The notes beneath the pieces were generated by a model that searched no databases, was not told where the DNA came from, and was given only the letters and a program-made list of their open reading frames with translations. Position numbers and translations under genes: made by a program. Below, in pieces: positions 43,704 through 55,802 of a DNA stretch of 64,000 bases (within the stretch, counting starts at the first letter, position 1; each line of letters begins with the position of its first letter). Source of the stretch: Clavaria fumosa (Eukaryota; Basidiomycota; Agaricomycetes; Agaricales; Clavariaceae); NCBI GenBank assembly GCA_951802425.1, contig OX637796.1:682001-746000 (forward strand). The letters run 5' to 3'.

Positions 43704-43868
43704 CCCTACTTCAACCCTAACCTCAATCGTCGCTTTCCCGATGATGTCACACACACACCACACCTTTTTTGTTCAGCCGATGACGTCGATGAATGGCGTT
43801 GAAAAATCGTACTTAAACCCAGCATCGGTGAGACTCCGCCCCACCCGTCTCCCTTTTCTTTCTCCATC

Positions 43869-46710
43869 ATGTCTTTACCACCTGCTCCCAAAGATATCGG
43901 CGAGAAACCCGTCACGGGCGCCGTCACCGATCCTGTAAACAAAGCAGACATGGACGCAGACATCGACCGCAAGGTGCATATATATCAGGCCTCTTTCAAC
44001 TGCCTGCAATTCTCATTATTTCTAGATTCGCCTCTATGGCGTAATTTCAGCTTTTCGCCAGGGCAAAACGCCCTCTAATGCTCAGATTGACTCAACCCTT
44101 AAATACGTTCTAGCCAACTCCCCAGTTGATACCTCGAAACTCTCTCTCAATGGTCAAAAATTGATCTCGGATTTCCGCGATATCATAGAAACGGCGAGGA
44201 TTATGGTGCAGAAGAAGAACCAGGACGAGCTCTTCCAGCATTTCATCTGGCACACTAGGGAGGTCGACATTGATACTTCAAAGATCAACCAGACTGTGGA
44301 AACTGCTCCCGTAACTTCGGAGAAGGCTAAGCATGACGGAAAGCAAGGTTTTTTCTTCCTTCAGTTGCTTGCGTGAGCAACACGCTAAATTGGTTGCAGC
44401 GATCAGCCATCTTCGTACACTGCTCTCTCTCATCCTGACCAATTCTGAGGCTCGCAAGCTTTTGTCTGATTTCTCCTTGATTGGCCGCGATCTTCTCGCC
44501 AAAGGTGTATCTAAGGCGGTCGATATTATTAAGCCGGACGACGAAGCACTTGCCCAAGTCGATGACGCCGCACCACATGACGAATTTGTGGAGGGCGGTG
44601 ATGCCAGCAAAGAGGTCGAGAGAATCAAAGAGAAAGGCTCTAGCGCGAAGAGTCAGGCTCAGGAAGAGGCAAAAGCGTTGAGTTTCCACTCATTCCCTTA
44701 GTTTGCGACACGAAACAGATGGTTCCGCTTAGTCACACGAACGATATTCAGGATCTCACGAACGGTAGCTACGAGGAGAAGAAGCGGGGCCTTGCAGACA
44801 GAATTCGAGGTGTCAGGGTATGTTTGAGAATCACATATCAACGAACCAGTGCACCGATATCCAACTGGCAGGACGAGTTGAGCGACCGTATTCCTCAGCA
44901 TCACAAAGACAAGGCGATTGAGCAATACGAACGAGGTAAAACGTTCTTAACCGAGGAATTATTTCCAGAGGAGCGCAGGGATCAGTTCATTTATCGCGTC
45001 AAGAAGGTATCCAAATCATACCTAGAGTTCCGCATTCATTGCTGATAAACCCTAAGGTGATCATAGAATGCCAGAAGCACGGCGACTACCAAGGGTCGTT
45101 GAGATGGCTTCTCTCATTTGTCAAGGAATATGCCAAACACGGCCGTGCCGTTGGCGAACATGGCAAAGAAACTGGCAGCGATATCATTTCTGTAGCTTCC
45201 CCTGATATTACTGTAGTTTCAAAGTCCGTTCTAAATATCTTCCAGGACCCCGCGCTGAAACAAGCCACTTCGGAGTTGCGGACACTACTTGAACGTTTCG
45301 CGAATGGGCAAAGCCTGAACATAATCATCGACGCCGGTAATGCGCTTATTGACGACGCAGAGCGCGATCAAGAACTGAAGGGCTGGTTTTCCAAGGTTGA
45401 TGATTACATTCATCGGGTATGCGTTCTCCATCCTTGTTGTAAAATGTGCAATGTCACTCAAGTCAAGGAAGGTGTTTCTTCAACCGGGTTACGTCCTTGA
45501 ACCTCAATGTAATACAACCGGTACCGGCCTGAGAGAAGAAGGACGACAATTCTTTGACGTTAAGTACAAGGATCATTTTGACAATCTGTTCTCGTCCATT
45601 GGCGAGTGGTTCAAGGCGATGGGCAACGATCCGCTCAACAAGCGTTTTGGAGAGGATTGGGGCTGCTTGACAAGGGACATACTTTTCGATGCAGAAGGCA
45701 GTCTGAAGTTCAAGTCTGACTTGTGGAATGATATACGCCAAGTCATCATGCCTACGCTCATCGACAAGGTGCGTTCATCGCCGGTTTACTGTGGCCTATC
45801 ACTCATCGTGCGAGTAGGTTGGGTATATCCCGATTCCTCGCATTGAGTACACCGACGATACGCTTGACCTCGTCCTTGAGAATCTCACGTTGTCCGGCCG
45901 CAATCTCTTTCCTAACATCGTCTCGTTCGAAGCGAACAATTTTGTCAAATTTTCTCCGTACAACGCCATCAAGGACGAATCTCATCATGAATTCACGTTC
46001 ACCTTCGCTCAAATTCAAGCCGACATGAGAGACGTTGCATTCTATTTTAAGAGGAAGAGCGGAATGCCCAAGCTGTCGGACTCCGGCTTGGCCGACATAA
46101 TTTTGGGTGGTCAGGGTTTGATGGTAAGCACAGCCAGCTCGATCTATTTTTGATAACTCGCTAAACCTGCGAAGGCGACAGTTCACCTCGTCTCGGCAGA
46201 CAAGGACAAGAGTTCGGTCTTCAAAGTGAAGAATGTGCATGTAAAAGTTGACACGCTTAAGTTCTCTGTTCGCGATTCGAAACACGACTTTTTGTATAAA
46301 GTCGTCAAACCTCTCGCGATCGGTCTCGTGAAGAAGCAGATCCAAAAAGCGTTCGCGGGTGCTATCACCACAGGCTTCGAATATATTGACGGTCAGCTTG
46401 TTGGTGTTCGAGATCGATTGGACGAGGCCAAGGCGACAGAAGGCGATAGCCGCATGAAGGCCTTGCAAGAGGTAAGATCGGCGCTTCGTACTCCCACCGA
46501 GGTTACTGAACTGTGCCCTAGCTCTTCTCCCGGAAAACGGAGGAAGTGGGCTCCGTCAAGTCCCACGACAAAGCATCGCATTTTAAGGTCGTGTCGAACA
46601 AGAGGCAGAGCATTCTCGCTAATCAAGGGCATCCCGTTGGTTGGGTCAATCGAACGACAGAGAGAGATGAGAAGGCGAGTCAAGGCCAGGAATGGCGATC
46701 CGAAGCGTGA
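43869..46710 (+). CDS. HAM1-like protein (fungal DUF, TULIP-like C-terminus)
   Basis: Ten exons (43869-43973, 44026-44347, 44400-44676, 44733-44817, 44872-45006, 45057-45416, 45472-45768, 45818-46123, 46175-46471, 46522-46710) close in frame to 790 residues. Landmarks: DADIDRKIRLYGVISAFRQG, NSPVDTSKLSLNGQKLISDF, LLSLILTNSEARKLLSDFSL, IPQHHKDKAIEQYERGKTFL, YIPIPRIEYTDDTLDLVLEN, DMRDVAFYFKRKSGMPKLSD and KVKNVHVKVDTLKFSVRDSK. This is the HAM1-like architecture with a C-terminal sheet resembling BPI/TULIP lipid-binding folds. A lipid-transfer role is inference. No signal peptide. Confidence 0.85.
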
Positions 46711-47200
46711 GTTAAGTGCCGGTCGCCCTCACAGTAAGCTAAACTTGGGAATGCAGGTTCACAATCGTTTGAAGTGACGTGATCAGCATCTCGTTCATGC
46801 TGTGCTGTGTTTCACATTGCCGCAATATCGAACCCCGCCACTACAGTACCTTTTTGTCGATCTAATCCGTTTCATTTCCACTCAGATGGGTGGGAAATAC
46901 TATGTCTCTCTTCATTTCGTCGCCTATGCCAAAGCAGAACTGTACGATGTTTAATACTACGATAACTTTGAAGCTCGCGTCCATCCAAGGTGGCCGCTCG
47001 TTGCCGACTTGCCGCGGGAATGTGGCGCAGCCATAATAATACCACAGCCCTTCTTGCCAGGTACCACGATTCGGCTGCGCATTGCACGATATGGCACATA
47101 GCCTGAGAAAAAAAGAAGACATTGATGGTTTTCCCTTATCAGAGTCACTGCGCAGCGACGACACGTTACTCTTTCCCCAAACCCTCTCCTTTATTGGTCA
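46711..47200. other. Intergenic between HAM1-like and membrane-protein genes
   Basis: Overlapping short minus ORFs (46862-47164) have no domain I recognise. An A tract near 47108 and pyrimidine-rich sequence sit before the next start. Confidence 0.4.
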
Positions 47201-48648
47201 ATGGCCTCGTGGTTTTCTGCGCTCACCCTCCTCGCTTTCTGCCTCGTCCGTCTGTGCTGGGCCACGGATGTGGTAGTCGATCTTAATAGCACCAGATTGG
47301 TCACCTCCCCACCCGGCCTGTAAGCGAACTTGTTCACCATGTGTATCAGCGAATTGATTTCGCCAGATGGAGTGGCGCGGACCTCTTCGACACGAGCTGT
47401 AAAAATGTTCGATGGTTCAACACGTCAGGACACAGTGTGTCCCTCAATTTTACAGGTTTGCCACACCCTCTCTTTCATTGTTCGTTGCTGTTTCACTTTC
47501 CGTGCGTCTGGCTCTCTTAGGCAGTCAAATTAGAGTTGAATTTCTCCTCGATCGCGTTGGGCGAGCAGCTCAGATCACTCTGGACGGTGTCGACCTTTCT
47601 ACCCAAGTCAATACCTTTGGCGATGGAGTCCTCGTCCTCAATGGCGACTGCAGGCTGCTACCATGGACGTCGCCTAACTTGACTCCTGGGGATCATACCA
47701 TCAAGGTCACTGCACTCGACCCCGACCCCCGTGTCCCTGCGTCTCTCGGAGGCTGGCTAGACTTCCATGGATTTATGTATGTTCTTCCAATTTTTTTGTG
47801 AGATTCAGTGCGTTTATAAATGTTCGTGTAGTTACACAGATACCCTTATCACTGTACCCTCGTCTAACACACCAAGCCCCACCATTGCCGCCTCTTCCAC
47901 GGCCGCACCCTCCGTGGCCGCAACTACCGTGACCTTTACAAGTGCCACGGCTAACTCAAGTTTTCCTGTTAGCGAAGGGGTCTTGCGCTCTGCTATTCGT
48001 ACCCATGCGATTATAGGAGGTACCATAGGAGGTGCAGCTGCCGTCTTAATCATCGTAGTGGTGATACTTCGATTGAGGAGGCACCCCACACAAAAACTGA
48101 ATCGCAGTAATGCGAACCACGGCGGCCTCCTTACGGTCGAGCAGCCTCGGTCGCCTGACACGACCCTGGGACCTTATTTGACGCCGTTAGACATTTCGCC
48201 AGAGAATAGTCCGCGGTTGGAACGTGGAAACCAGCTCACGGCGCCGGTGGTGACACCGTACCCGCTGGACTTGCATGGCACTGGAGGCTCGGACGTGGAT
48301 GGGCAACCATCGCCGAGGAAGTCGGGCTCGACGTCGAAAAGTCGCCTTGTGCAACCTCAAACGCCACTTCCTACTTCACGGCAGCGGATCCACACACCAA
48401 CGTCATCGATGACGACGCTATTACCACCCGACGCGCGGCTGTCACAGAACCAGCTAGACCTACTACAGCGCCTGGCGGACTCGGATACGCCCGGCCCGGC
48501 CTTGGCAGCTGTAGTCGAGAGCATGTTGAGGCAGAGCGGGAGCGGGGTGCCGAGCGAGGTTTCTGACATTACAAGCCGGTTGGGCCATGAAGCAGCACAG
48601 CGGGATTTGCGAACACTACCTCCACCACCACCCTCTTATATGTCCTAA
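47201..48648 (+). CDS. Secreted-type single-pass membrane protein, Ser/Thr-rich
   Basis: Four exons (47201-47319, 47367-47455, 47521-47776, 47832-48648) give 426 residues. A signal peptide (MASWFSALTLLAFCLVRLCW) is followed by an extracellular domain with N-glycosylation sites and a beta-rich pattern (DLFDTSCKNVRWFNTSGHSV, TPGDHTIKVTALDPD). A Ser/Thr/Ala-rich stalk leads to one membrane helix (AIIGGTIGGAAAVLIIVVVI, about residues 230-250), a basic stop-transfer RLRRHP and a 170-residue Pro/Ser-rich cytosolic tail ending PPPPPSYMS. The layout is that of basidiomycete wall-sensor-like proteins. No catalytic motif; function unknown. Confidence 0.8.
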
Positions 48649-48929
48649 TCTAGCGCAGGAGTTCGCTTCTTTCTTTTCTTCGGGTGCCTGAAAACCTTCG
48701 CTTATCTTCTTTTTATATTTGGTCACTAATGGCTAATGGAAAGGTAGAGACGATCAGTTCCAATATCGTATATATATCCGTCACACTAGGACCACATTTT
48801 CGTGTACAAGGTCTAATTTCCTCGCTTTCTTTCATTAGACGCAAGGGTCGCCTTACGTTTCAAGGTTGGTATTACCCCCGACAAGAATTGCACTCCAGAG
48901 AAACACGGTACTTCCTTACTGTAAAGTAA
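48649..48929. other. Intergenic
   Basis: 3' flank of the membrane-protein gene. Nothing supportable seen. Confidence 0.4.
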
Positions 48930-49125
48930 CTTGATAGTTGTTCGCGAAGAGCGGATACACGAACCGTAAAGATTCTTGGTCGGGTACGGCAAACCAATGG
49001 CTCCTGGTAACACTCACCCTTTGGTCCTTTTCCAACCGCACGCAGTCGGTGCATGACACCGTGGTACAATGGTGGGCCACCAACATTGATCTCGGACTGC
49101 TGCCGCAGGACTAACTGATTACAGT
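48930..49125 (+). pseudogene. Decayed partial copy of the GH71/99-like 5' end
   Basis: Aligns with gaps to 49515-49735: gaagagcgga and gaagagcgaa, ggcaaaccaatggctcctg and ggcaaacctatgactccta, gcacgcagtcggtgcatgac and gcacgcaatcgacgcagaac, aatggtgggccaccaacatt and aatggcgggcaccccaatat. The GYQGWFTC codons are deleted and the frame is lost. It is a remnant of a tandem duplication. Confidence 0.6.
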
Positions 49126-49544
49126 AAAGAAGAATACCTTCATCTTGTGCATTTCACAACCACCTTACAAGCCTTCGATACAGTGAAAACTTTCAGTTAC
49201 TAAGAAATAAATGAAACCCTACTGGCTGATTTCATAGTTCACATAGCCCAGTGTGCGCCTGTGCTACTGCCAGTCTGCCACCATTGTCACCTGAGGGCAT
49301 AGCCAGAGCCCCGAATTGAGTCTTCTGAGTGTGACAGGGTCGCGGCCACCATACTCAACGTACTCAACCCCCGTGGAATAACCAACCAATTCGAAATCTT
49401 TCATCTTGCAATGTATCGCGATGCAAATCCCACGGACAAAATCTTGAAGAGGTATGAGTTGCTCCATTCGGAGCTTTCGACCGATGCCAAGCTTGACTGA
49501 ACACGGTCTGTTGCTCGTGAAGAGCGAATCCATCGACTATACAA
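49126..49544. other. Intergenic; probable promoter and first exon of the GH71/99-like gene
   Basis: No frame could be assigned firmly. The start codon of the downstream gene is expected here or at about 49490 (MPSLTEHG), but the phase requires an intron before 49545. Confidence 0.35.
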
Positions 49545-52500
49545 GACAAATTCCTGGTTGGATACCAAGGGTGGTTCACATGTGGCGGAGATGGCAAACC
49601 TATGACTCCTAGTAAAGCCCGTTCGTTGCGGGTCTTTTCCATGCACGCTAATCGCACGCAATCGACGCAGAACATCATGGGTGGCTACACTGGATAAATA
49701 GTCCTTTAGAGAATGGCGGGCACCCCAATATCGACCTTTGGCCAGATGTCTCGGACTACGGTCCATCCGAGCTGTTCCCTCTTGCAGGATTAATCGATCG
49801 GGCTGGTAACCCAGTGCATCTATTCTCATCACAGCATCCTGATACAGTGCAAAGGTGTGGACTCGCCAATATGCTCCTTCTTCAGCGTTTGACGTAACTT
49901 CTTTTGGTGTTACATCGTTTGCTTGAGAAGGCATTTCCACTGGATGGCCTTGCACGGCATAGATGGTGCATTCTTGCAGCGGCTCGTTTCGGAGGTCGAT
50001 GTGGAAGCAGAAGACAAGGGGATCAAGCGTCTCCGCGATGAAGTGGGAGATCATGTTCGAGATGCGGCTGAGAAGGAGAGCAGGGTGTTTGCTGTCATGT
50101 AGGTAATTTTGACCTTGGTTTCTTCCTAGTCCCCTGACGCCGTGTATCTCGTTGTGCACAGGTACGACGTAACGAATGTTACCGCTAATAGGATCCCACT
50201 CATCATTGAATCTGATTGGGCGAGCCTCGTCAGCGAGAGGAGAATCCTCGACTCCCCCTCATACCTCAGAGAGAAAGGCAGAGCCGTCATTGGATTAAGG
50301 GGTTCGTACGCGCTTGACTTTTTGATTTTCTATGGTTGTGAGCGTCGCTTAGGTTTAGGATTCGCCGATCGCGGACACTGGCCTGGCCTGTTGACTTCAA
50401 TTGTCACTCTATTTCGGCGACTAACCCCGGGTGGGGCATATATCTTCGCAGGTACCCCTGCCGGATGGAGGACGGGCACCAGTGACGCAGACGCAGACCC
50501 CGGATGGGGATACACGTGGCTGAAGGAGGTTGATGCGATCTCACCATGGACTGTTGGCCGGTTCGTCATTCTTTACCTTGTCTGGTTCGGTGTGCTTTTC
50601 AACATTCTTCGGCGTCATGGTGAACAGCTATAAAGAGGCCGAAAGCATCGACGGATGGGAGCGGGATATGATCATCCCTGATGTGCAGCACATCAATGAC
50701 TGGAACAAAGAAGTCGATTTGGGCCGCTCTGTAGGCAGTAAGGTCGACTACGTGCCAGTTGTACTTCCTGGCAGCTCCGTAAGTGAAAATCTGCCTCTGT
50801 CTTCAATGCATCCTAATATGACGTCAGGAATTGTAAGTTCATCGTCTCCATTGCCACCACTTCGCTGAACTTGTATGACAGCAACAAGACTGAAGGACGT
50901 CGGCCATTCAACGACATCAAACGGAATGGGGGTAAATTCCTCTGGAAGCAAATTGTGAATGCGAAGAGACATGGTGTTAGGACTATCTATGGAGCAATGT
51001 GGGATGCGTGCGTTTCCTGTCCACTCTGCCGAGAGTTGCGCGTATATCGGTTGACCAACCCACACGTTAAAGGTATGGCGAAGGCACCGCTTTGATTCCT
51101 GCTGTGTCCAAGAAACGATTATTGCCAGAGTCTGAGAAATTCCCTTTCATGGCCCTGGATGAGGATGGTTACGACTTGCCCCCAGATTGGTGATGTGTTA
51201 TTGCTTTGCGGCGTCATCTCAGACTACTAATGACCCAAGCAGGTACATGCGTATCTGTGGGTTTGCCGCAGAGGCCCTCCGATCTGAACGCATGATACAT
51301 GAGACGTTTCCTGTCAAGGAACTGCAGGATTATTGGTCTACTCGTCCGAGATATGAGGACCCTAGTAGACACAGTGCTTCAGGCCCGGGACCTGAATCTG
51401 CAACAGGAGCAGGGGCGTTCGTGAGCAGCAGTAGCAACCCAAGCAATCATGCTCAAGGTGAACAAACTAGGGAACGCTTCACCGCATGGGCAACAACGCA
51501 GCACGAAGATCAAGATGAGCTCCCGCCTCCTCCTTACACTCTGGAAGCTTCCGATGTTCCCTCCGCTGTTTCCCAAACAGCACAAACACAACTACCACAG
51601 ACACCAAGCGGACCCACACCGCTACCCCACCGCCCGCATCCTTTGCGTCATCCCCAAGCCCACCCTAGACCTGACCCGATTCAGATTTCACACCAGACGC
51701 AGCCTTATACTGGCACACCCAGCTCACAAGCTCCGGGTGTGTCCCCCGGCGGGCCGCCCAACCTGTATGGTGCGACCACCCAGCCTAATCCGTACGGTCC
51801 AACAACCCAGCCGAATCCATATGGTACAACTACCCCACCCAGTTCACACAGTGCGACGACCCAGCCGAATCCATATGGCGCAACTACCCAGCCAAATCCG
51901 ACGACCCAGCCTAATCTGTACGGTCCAACAACCCAGCCGAATCCATATGGTACAACTACCCCACCCAATTCACACAGTGCGACGACCCAGCCGAATCCAT
52001 ATGGCGCAACTACCCAGCCAAATCCGACGACCCAGCCTAATCCGTACGGTCCAACAACCCAGCCGAATCCATATGGTACAACTACCCCACCCAATTCACA
52101 CAGTGCGACGACCCAGCCGAATCCATATGGCGCAACTACCCAGCCAAATCCGACGACCCAGCCTAATCCGTATGGTCCAACAACCCAGCCGAATCCATAT
52201 GGTACAACTACCCCACCCAGTTCACATAGTGCGACGACTCAGCCGAATCCATATGGCGCAACTACCCAGCCAAATCCGACGACCCAGCCTAATCCGTACG
52301 GTCCAACAACCCAGCCGAATTCATATGGTACAACTACCCCACCCAGTTCACACAGCGCGACGACTCAGCCGAATCTATATGGTGCAACTACCCAGCCAAA
52401 TCCGACGACCCAGTCCAATCCCTATGGTACAACTACGTATCGCAATCCATATATTGCGACTCCCCTGCCCAGCCCCGCTACCGCGTCCCAGCCCAGCGTG

Positions 52501-53815
52501 GGACAAACATCTGGGGCCCCTCAGCAGCACTCGGCCTACAACGCGTCAGAGTCGGGGACTGCTCATTCTGTCTCCCAACCCATGGTCGGTTCGTCCATCC
52601 ACAGGCCTTCCACTTCACACACTCGTGTCTCTGTGGATTCACTTGCTATCCAATATGGCCAACAATCACTTGCTGATTCTCCTGCTCTGATGCCGCCACG
52701 GCATACTCATCATGTCACCTCGGTGCCAGCGTCTCCTGCGTCTCCGCCTGGGGTCTACGGTAATGTGCAAACTGCAGTACCCCAGAACGTTGGGAGCAAC
52801 GTGTCGTGGCCAACACCACAATTTCCTCTGCCCTCGTTTCCGCCTCAAAACCCGCCCCATAGTTTTACTCCATCGGACGCAACGCAGACTCTCGGTCAAC
52901 ACCTTCAAAGACCATGGTCAGCGAGGCCTGAACAACAGACGACACACACAAGTCCAGTTGCATCTCCAGTCGCGCAGCACATAAGCCCTCTGTTTCCTCA
53001 TTCGACTCCATATTCAATTCCACAGAGCTCAGCTCCGGGTCTCACGTCCAGCAATAGTGTTGGACCGACGCACCGGCACGATACTAAATCTGGCTTGACG
53101 AATTATTCGGTGCAATCTGGCGGTCCGGAATCAACGCCGTATCATCCACCATATCAAGCTCCGCAGCCGTTCTCAGCCAACAATGCTGAGACTTCTCCAT
53201 ATTCCCCAGCAGCGGTGCCGTACGCCAGCGGACAATTCATTCGCCCTCCTAATCATCCGTCCATTCATCAACCTCAACGTCCATCGACCCCTTATGGGGC
53301 CGGACCTACAGTCCTTCCTTGGCGCCCTACAAATGCAGGGTTCCCTGTCTCGACTCCCTCAAATCCACAATATCCACATCATTCTCCGTACATCCCGCCA
53401 TCGTCCTCATATCCGGCACAACCTATCCCTCAATACAATACGCACCTGGGGTCTAGCTCGGGTTTCGTGGAACCCTCCTCGAAGCCAGGTGGATTTAGTC
53501 CGGGTCCCAGCGGGCCACCAGTCTATCCAGACTACAGGTCGCCATCGCCACTCCCCCCTCCTCAGCCACGTAAGTATGCTCACTCATCTGCGCCCTTTAT
53601 CCCGAAATTTGAAACGCTTTGCAGACTCATACCCAAGCTCCACGCAAGCGCCTCCTACGCCAGTCCCCCATGCTGGGTATTACAATGCCCCTCCCAACGC
53701 TCCTTCCGGAAGTTCTTCTCCCAGATTCGCCGGGGGTTTGTCATCGCAAGACCTGATCCGGCAAATGGAAAGCTTGGCAGCTTGTGAGCAGCCGATCGTC
53801 GCGCCTCGGACCTGA
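49545..53815 (+). CDS. GH71/99-like glycoside hydrolase with repetitive Pro/Thr tail
   Basis: Spliced exons spell the GH71/99-like core: KFLVGYQGWFTCGGDGKPM, KHHGWLHWINSPLENGG, HPNIDLWPDVSDYGPSELFP, RHFHWMALHGIDGAFLQRLV, ESRVFAVMYDVTNVTANRIP, LGFADRGHWP, RRLTPGGAYIFAGTPAGWR and LKEVDAISPWTVGR, later KRNGGKFLWKQIVNAKRHGV, RTIYGAMWDAYGEGTALIPA and MALDEDGYDLPPDWYMRICG. Donor/acceptor pairs at 49612-49670, 49855-49930 and 50099-50161 keep phase. From 51240 the last large exon adds about 850 residues rich in Pro, Thr, Gln and Ser, with five 42-residue repeats, and a short final exon from about 53626 ends APRT at 53815. The usual WDE reads WDA here. No secretion signal is visible because the first exon is unresolved. 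Substrate unknown. Confidence 0.8.
51766..52437 (+). repeat. 126 bp coding minisatellite, five copies
   Basis: Each 42-residue unit is four nonapeptides (PNPYGPTTQ, PNPYGTTTP, PSSHSATTQ, PNPYGATTQ) plus PNPTTQ. Copies differ by single changes (NPYG/NLYG, PSS/PNS), so the array expanded recently within the tail exon of the GH71/99-like gene. Confidence 0.9.
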
Positions 53816-54383
53816 AACATTGCTGACGCTGACGAATTTGACGCAGCCGGAACGAAATTTCTAAATAAGATAATATGACCTTTTCTGGAGAAAAACAAGA
53901 GGAAAAGCAAAGTCCATGGTAATGAACAGAAACAGAAGGGCAGCCGCCAAAGACGTCAAACTGAAATTTCTAGATGCGATAGGAATCTTATTGAGATATC
54001 CAACACGTTGCTTTCTTATGGAGTTATTTCGCGAGATTGATATGCAGTGTAGTAAGCTCACTATATACGGAGTCAAACGGAGTGAGGAGCAGGGCACGAG
54101 GCCCGTCTCACTCGCGTTACGGTGTGTCGCCTGCTGACAGAAACCAGTGTTTGACTGAGTGCTTCGAATGTGTATGTCACGTGGTTAGCAGGGAGGGCAA
54201 CCGTCGTCACTGTGCTGCCTAACACAGTTGCCGCTCCACCGTAATACTCCTCGTCCTTATTTCCAGGTATTAGAGATGGACCCATTTTGTTCACCCACCA
54301 CCACCTTGGGGCTCATAGAAGGCCCAACCAAGGGTACTCGTTCTTCGTATTCTCCTGTTTTCGTCGAGGCGCTATAGCCTTTC
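53816..54383. other. Intergenic
   Basis: 568 bp with no recognisable gene; probable 3' UTR of the GH gene and promoter of the next ORF. Confidence 0.4.
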
Positions 54384-55076
54384 ATGGTGCCGAGGCGGCC
54401 GACCCTTAAATTGCCAGGTGAACTGGATGTCCTCCTACCCTCGTTAAACCTCCCGTCCCTCGCCTCGCCTTCTGCGCTTCACGTGCACTTCCCGCCGACG
54501 CCAGAGATCGTATCGGAGATGTACGAGACGTGGAGCCCCACGTCGTACGACCGCGCGCCCATTGTTGTCTCCCCGAATGCATGCGAGCTCCCGCAGCGAG
54601 GCGAGAGGGCGTACTACACGCCAATTGTGGGGCGCAGCAACAATGGAGCGCACGCGTTCTTCCTCCAATCCAGCACCTACGACGGATACGCGACGTTATC
54701 GCCGCCGCCGGCCAATACGATGCCGTGTTCCGCTCCCTTCGACCAGCTCAGCTTTATGATGAATGGGCCGACGTCGCCGTTACTACCACACATCCTCGTT
54801 GTTCCAGCATCGGGTCAGCCACACGCAGAAGAGTCATCATCTGGCGCGACAATCATCCAACGCAGCAGGTCGCTAGACCACTTGCAGAGCGCGCTAACAC
54901 TGTTGTCGACGAGGGGTGCCGCAGGCGGCCGCCATGACAATCTCCGCCAGCAACCTGTTGCACGTCAACTTGTGCTGTTGAGCAGCAATTCCGGGGGACC
55001 ACATGTGACTTATCAGAGTGATCCCGAAAGGAGTTTCGCATCTCCGAGTTTGGATGGATGCCTGGGTGGTTTTTGA
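54384..55076 (+). CDS. Hypothetical Ser/Pro-rich protein
   Basis: Intact single-exon ORF of 230 residues beginning MVPRRPTLKLPGELDVLLPS. A compact N-terminal block, HVHFPPTPEIVSEMYETWSP and PIVVSPNACELPQRGERAYY, looks conserved in style with small fungal proteins, and the rest is low-complexity Ser/Pro/Leu-rich. No membrane segment, signal or catalytic motif. Codon use and CpG content match neighbouring host genes, which favours a real gene. Confidence 0.55.
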   Translation: MVPRRPTLKLPGELDVLLPSLNLPSLASPSALHVHFPPTPEIVSEMYETWSPTSYDRAPIVVSPNACELPQRGERAYYTPIVGRSNNGAHAFFLQSSTYDGYATLSPPPANTMPCSAPFDQLSFMMNGPTSPLLPHILVVPASGQPHAEESSSGATIIQRSRSLDHLQSALTLLSTRGAAGGRHDNLRQQPVARQLVLLSSNSGGPHVTYQSDPERSFASPSLDGCLGGF

Positions 55077-55684
55077 TCCTTCTTCCCCCCTCTCTATCTC
55101 TCTTCCAATTCACTTATTTATTCTAACTGCGTTGTAGTCATCATCCCCACGTGAACACCATCGATCCATCTCTTGTACCATATGGACTCCATGTTACGAC
55201 GTTGTACTCGTACATACCATCGCGTTTTCCAAGCAATAATACTGTATCAGAATCTGTGGAAACACCAAACTGACAGCTGGAGCCCTGGCAACAGTAGTAA
55301 TGGAGGGAGCGGTGAATCACCTATAGCCTCCTCGCTCTCCGGAGCGACTCTTTGTCCGACTGCGCGTTACGTTCTCGAAACACGTTTTGGGGTGTATGTA
55401 CAGGTCGTGGGATTAAAGCGGTGTCTCGCTTAACACGCTCGCTGGTAATGGCTTGCTCAGCCTCAAGAACAGCGCGCAGCCCCCTGCGCACTCTGCATCA
55501 CACATTGATGTAAAACGGTCCAGGACGTACGTAACAATAGATGCTCAGCCAGCGTCATGTTGTTGTTATGCAGATGCCATTCTGATATGTTGATGCAATC
55601 ATCTAAGTTCTACCTCGGGACAAGGCAAAAAAGTCAGCCCGCACAGTAACTCTAAAATGGTACGGGTTCAACTTTCCTGTAGAC
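55077..55684. other. Intergenic
   Basis: No domain-bearing ORF; probably includes the 5' end of the next gene. Confidence 0.4.
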
Positions 55685-55802
55685 GTGCATAGGAAGGCTG
55701 TTAGAGAAGTCCACAATTCAATCACTACGCAGGAATATTGTCGGAAATTGGGTGGTGAAACTGAACCGCGGAAAGTGGCACCATGTTTGCTTCTATTTCA
55801 GG

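Noticed and set aside
46862..47164. Minus-strand ORF with TWQEGLWYYYGCATFPRQVG
   Set aside because: Protein-like text but no connected exons, no recognisable domain, and two competing frames.
49401..50159. 252-residue minus-strand ORF
   Set aside because: Shadow of the spliced GH71/99-like gene, whose + strand exons carry clear family motifs. The minus ORFs at 49264-49678 are likewise shadows.
51705..52690. Repetitive ORFs in other frames of the tail (QIRRPSLIRTVQQPSRIHMV; GFGWVVAPYG)
   Set aside because: Alternative-frame readings of the 126 bp minisatellite; the main frame is spliced to the GH core.
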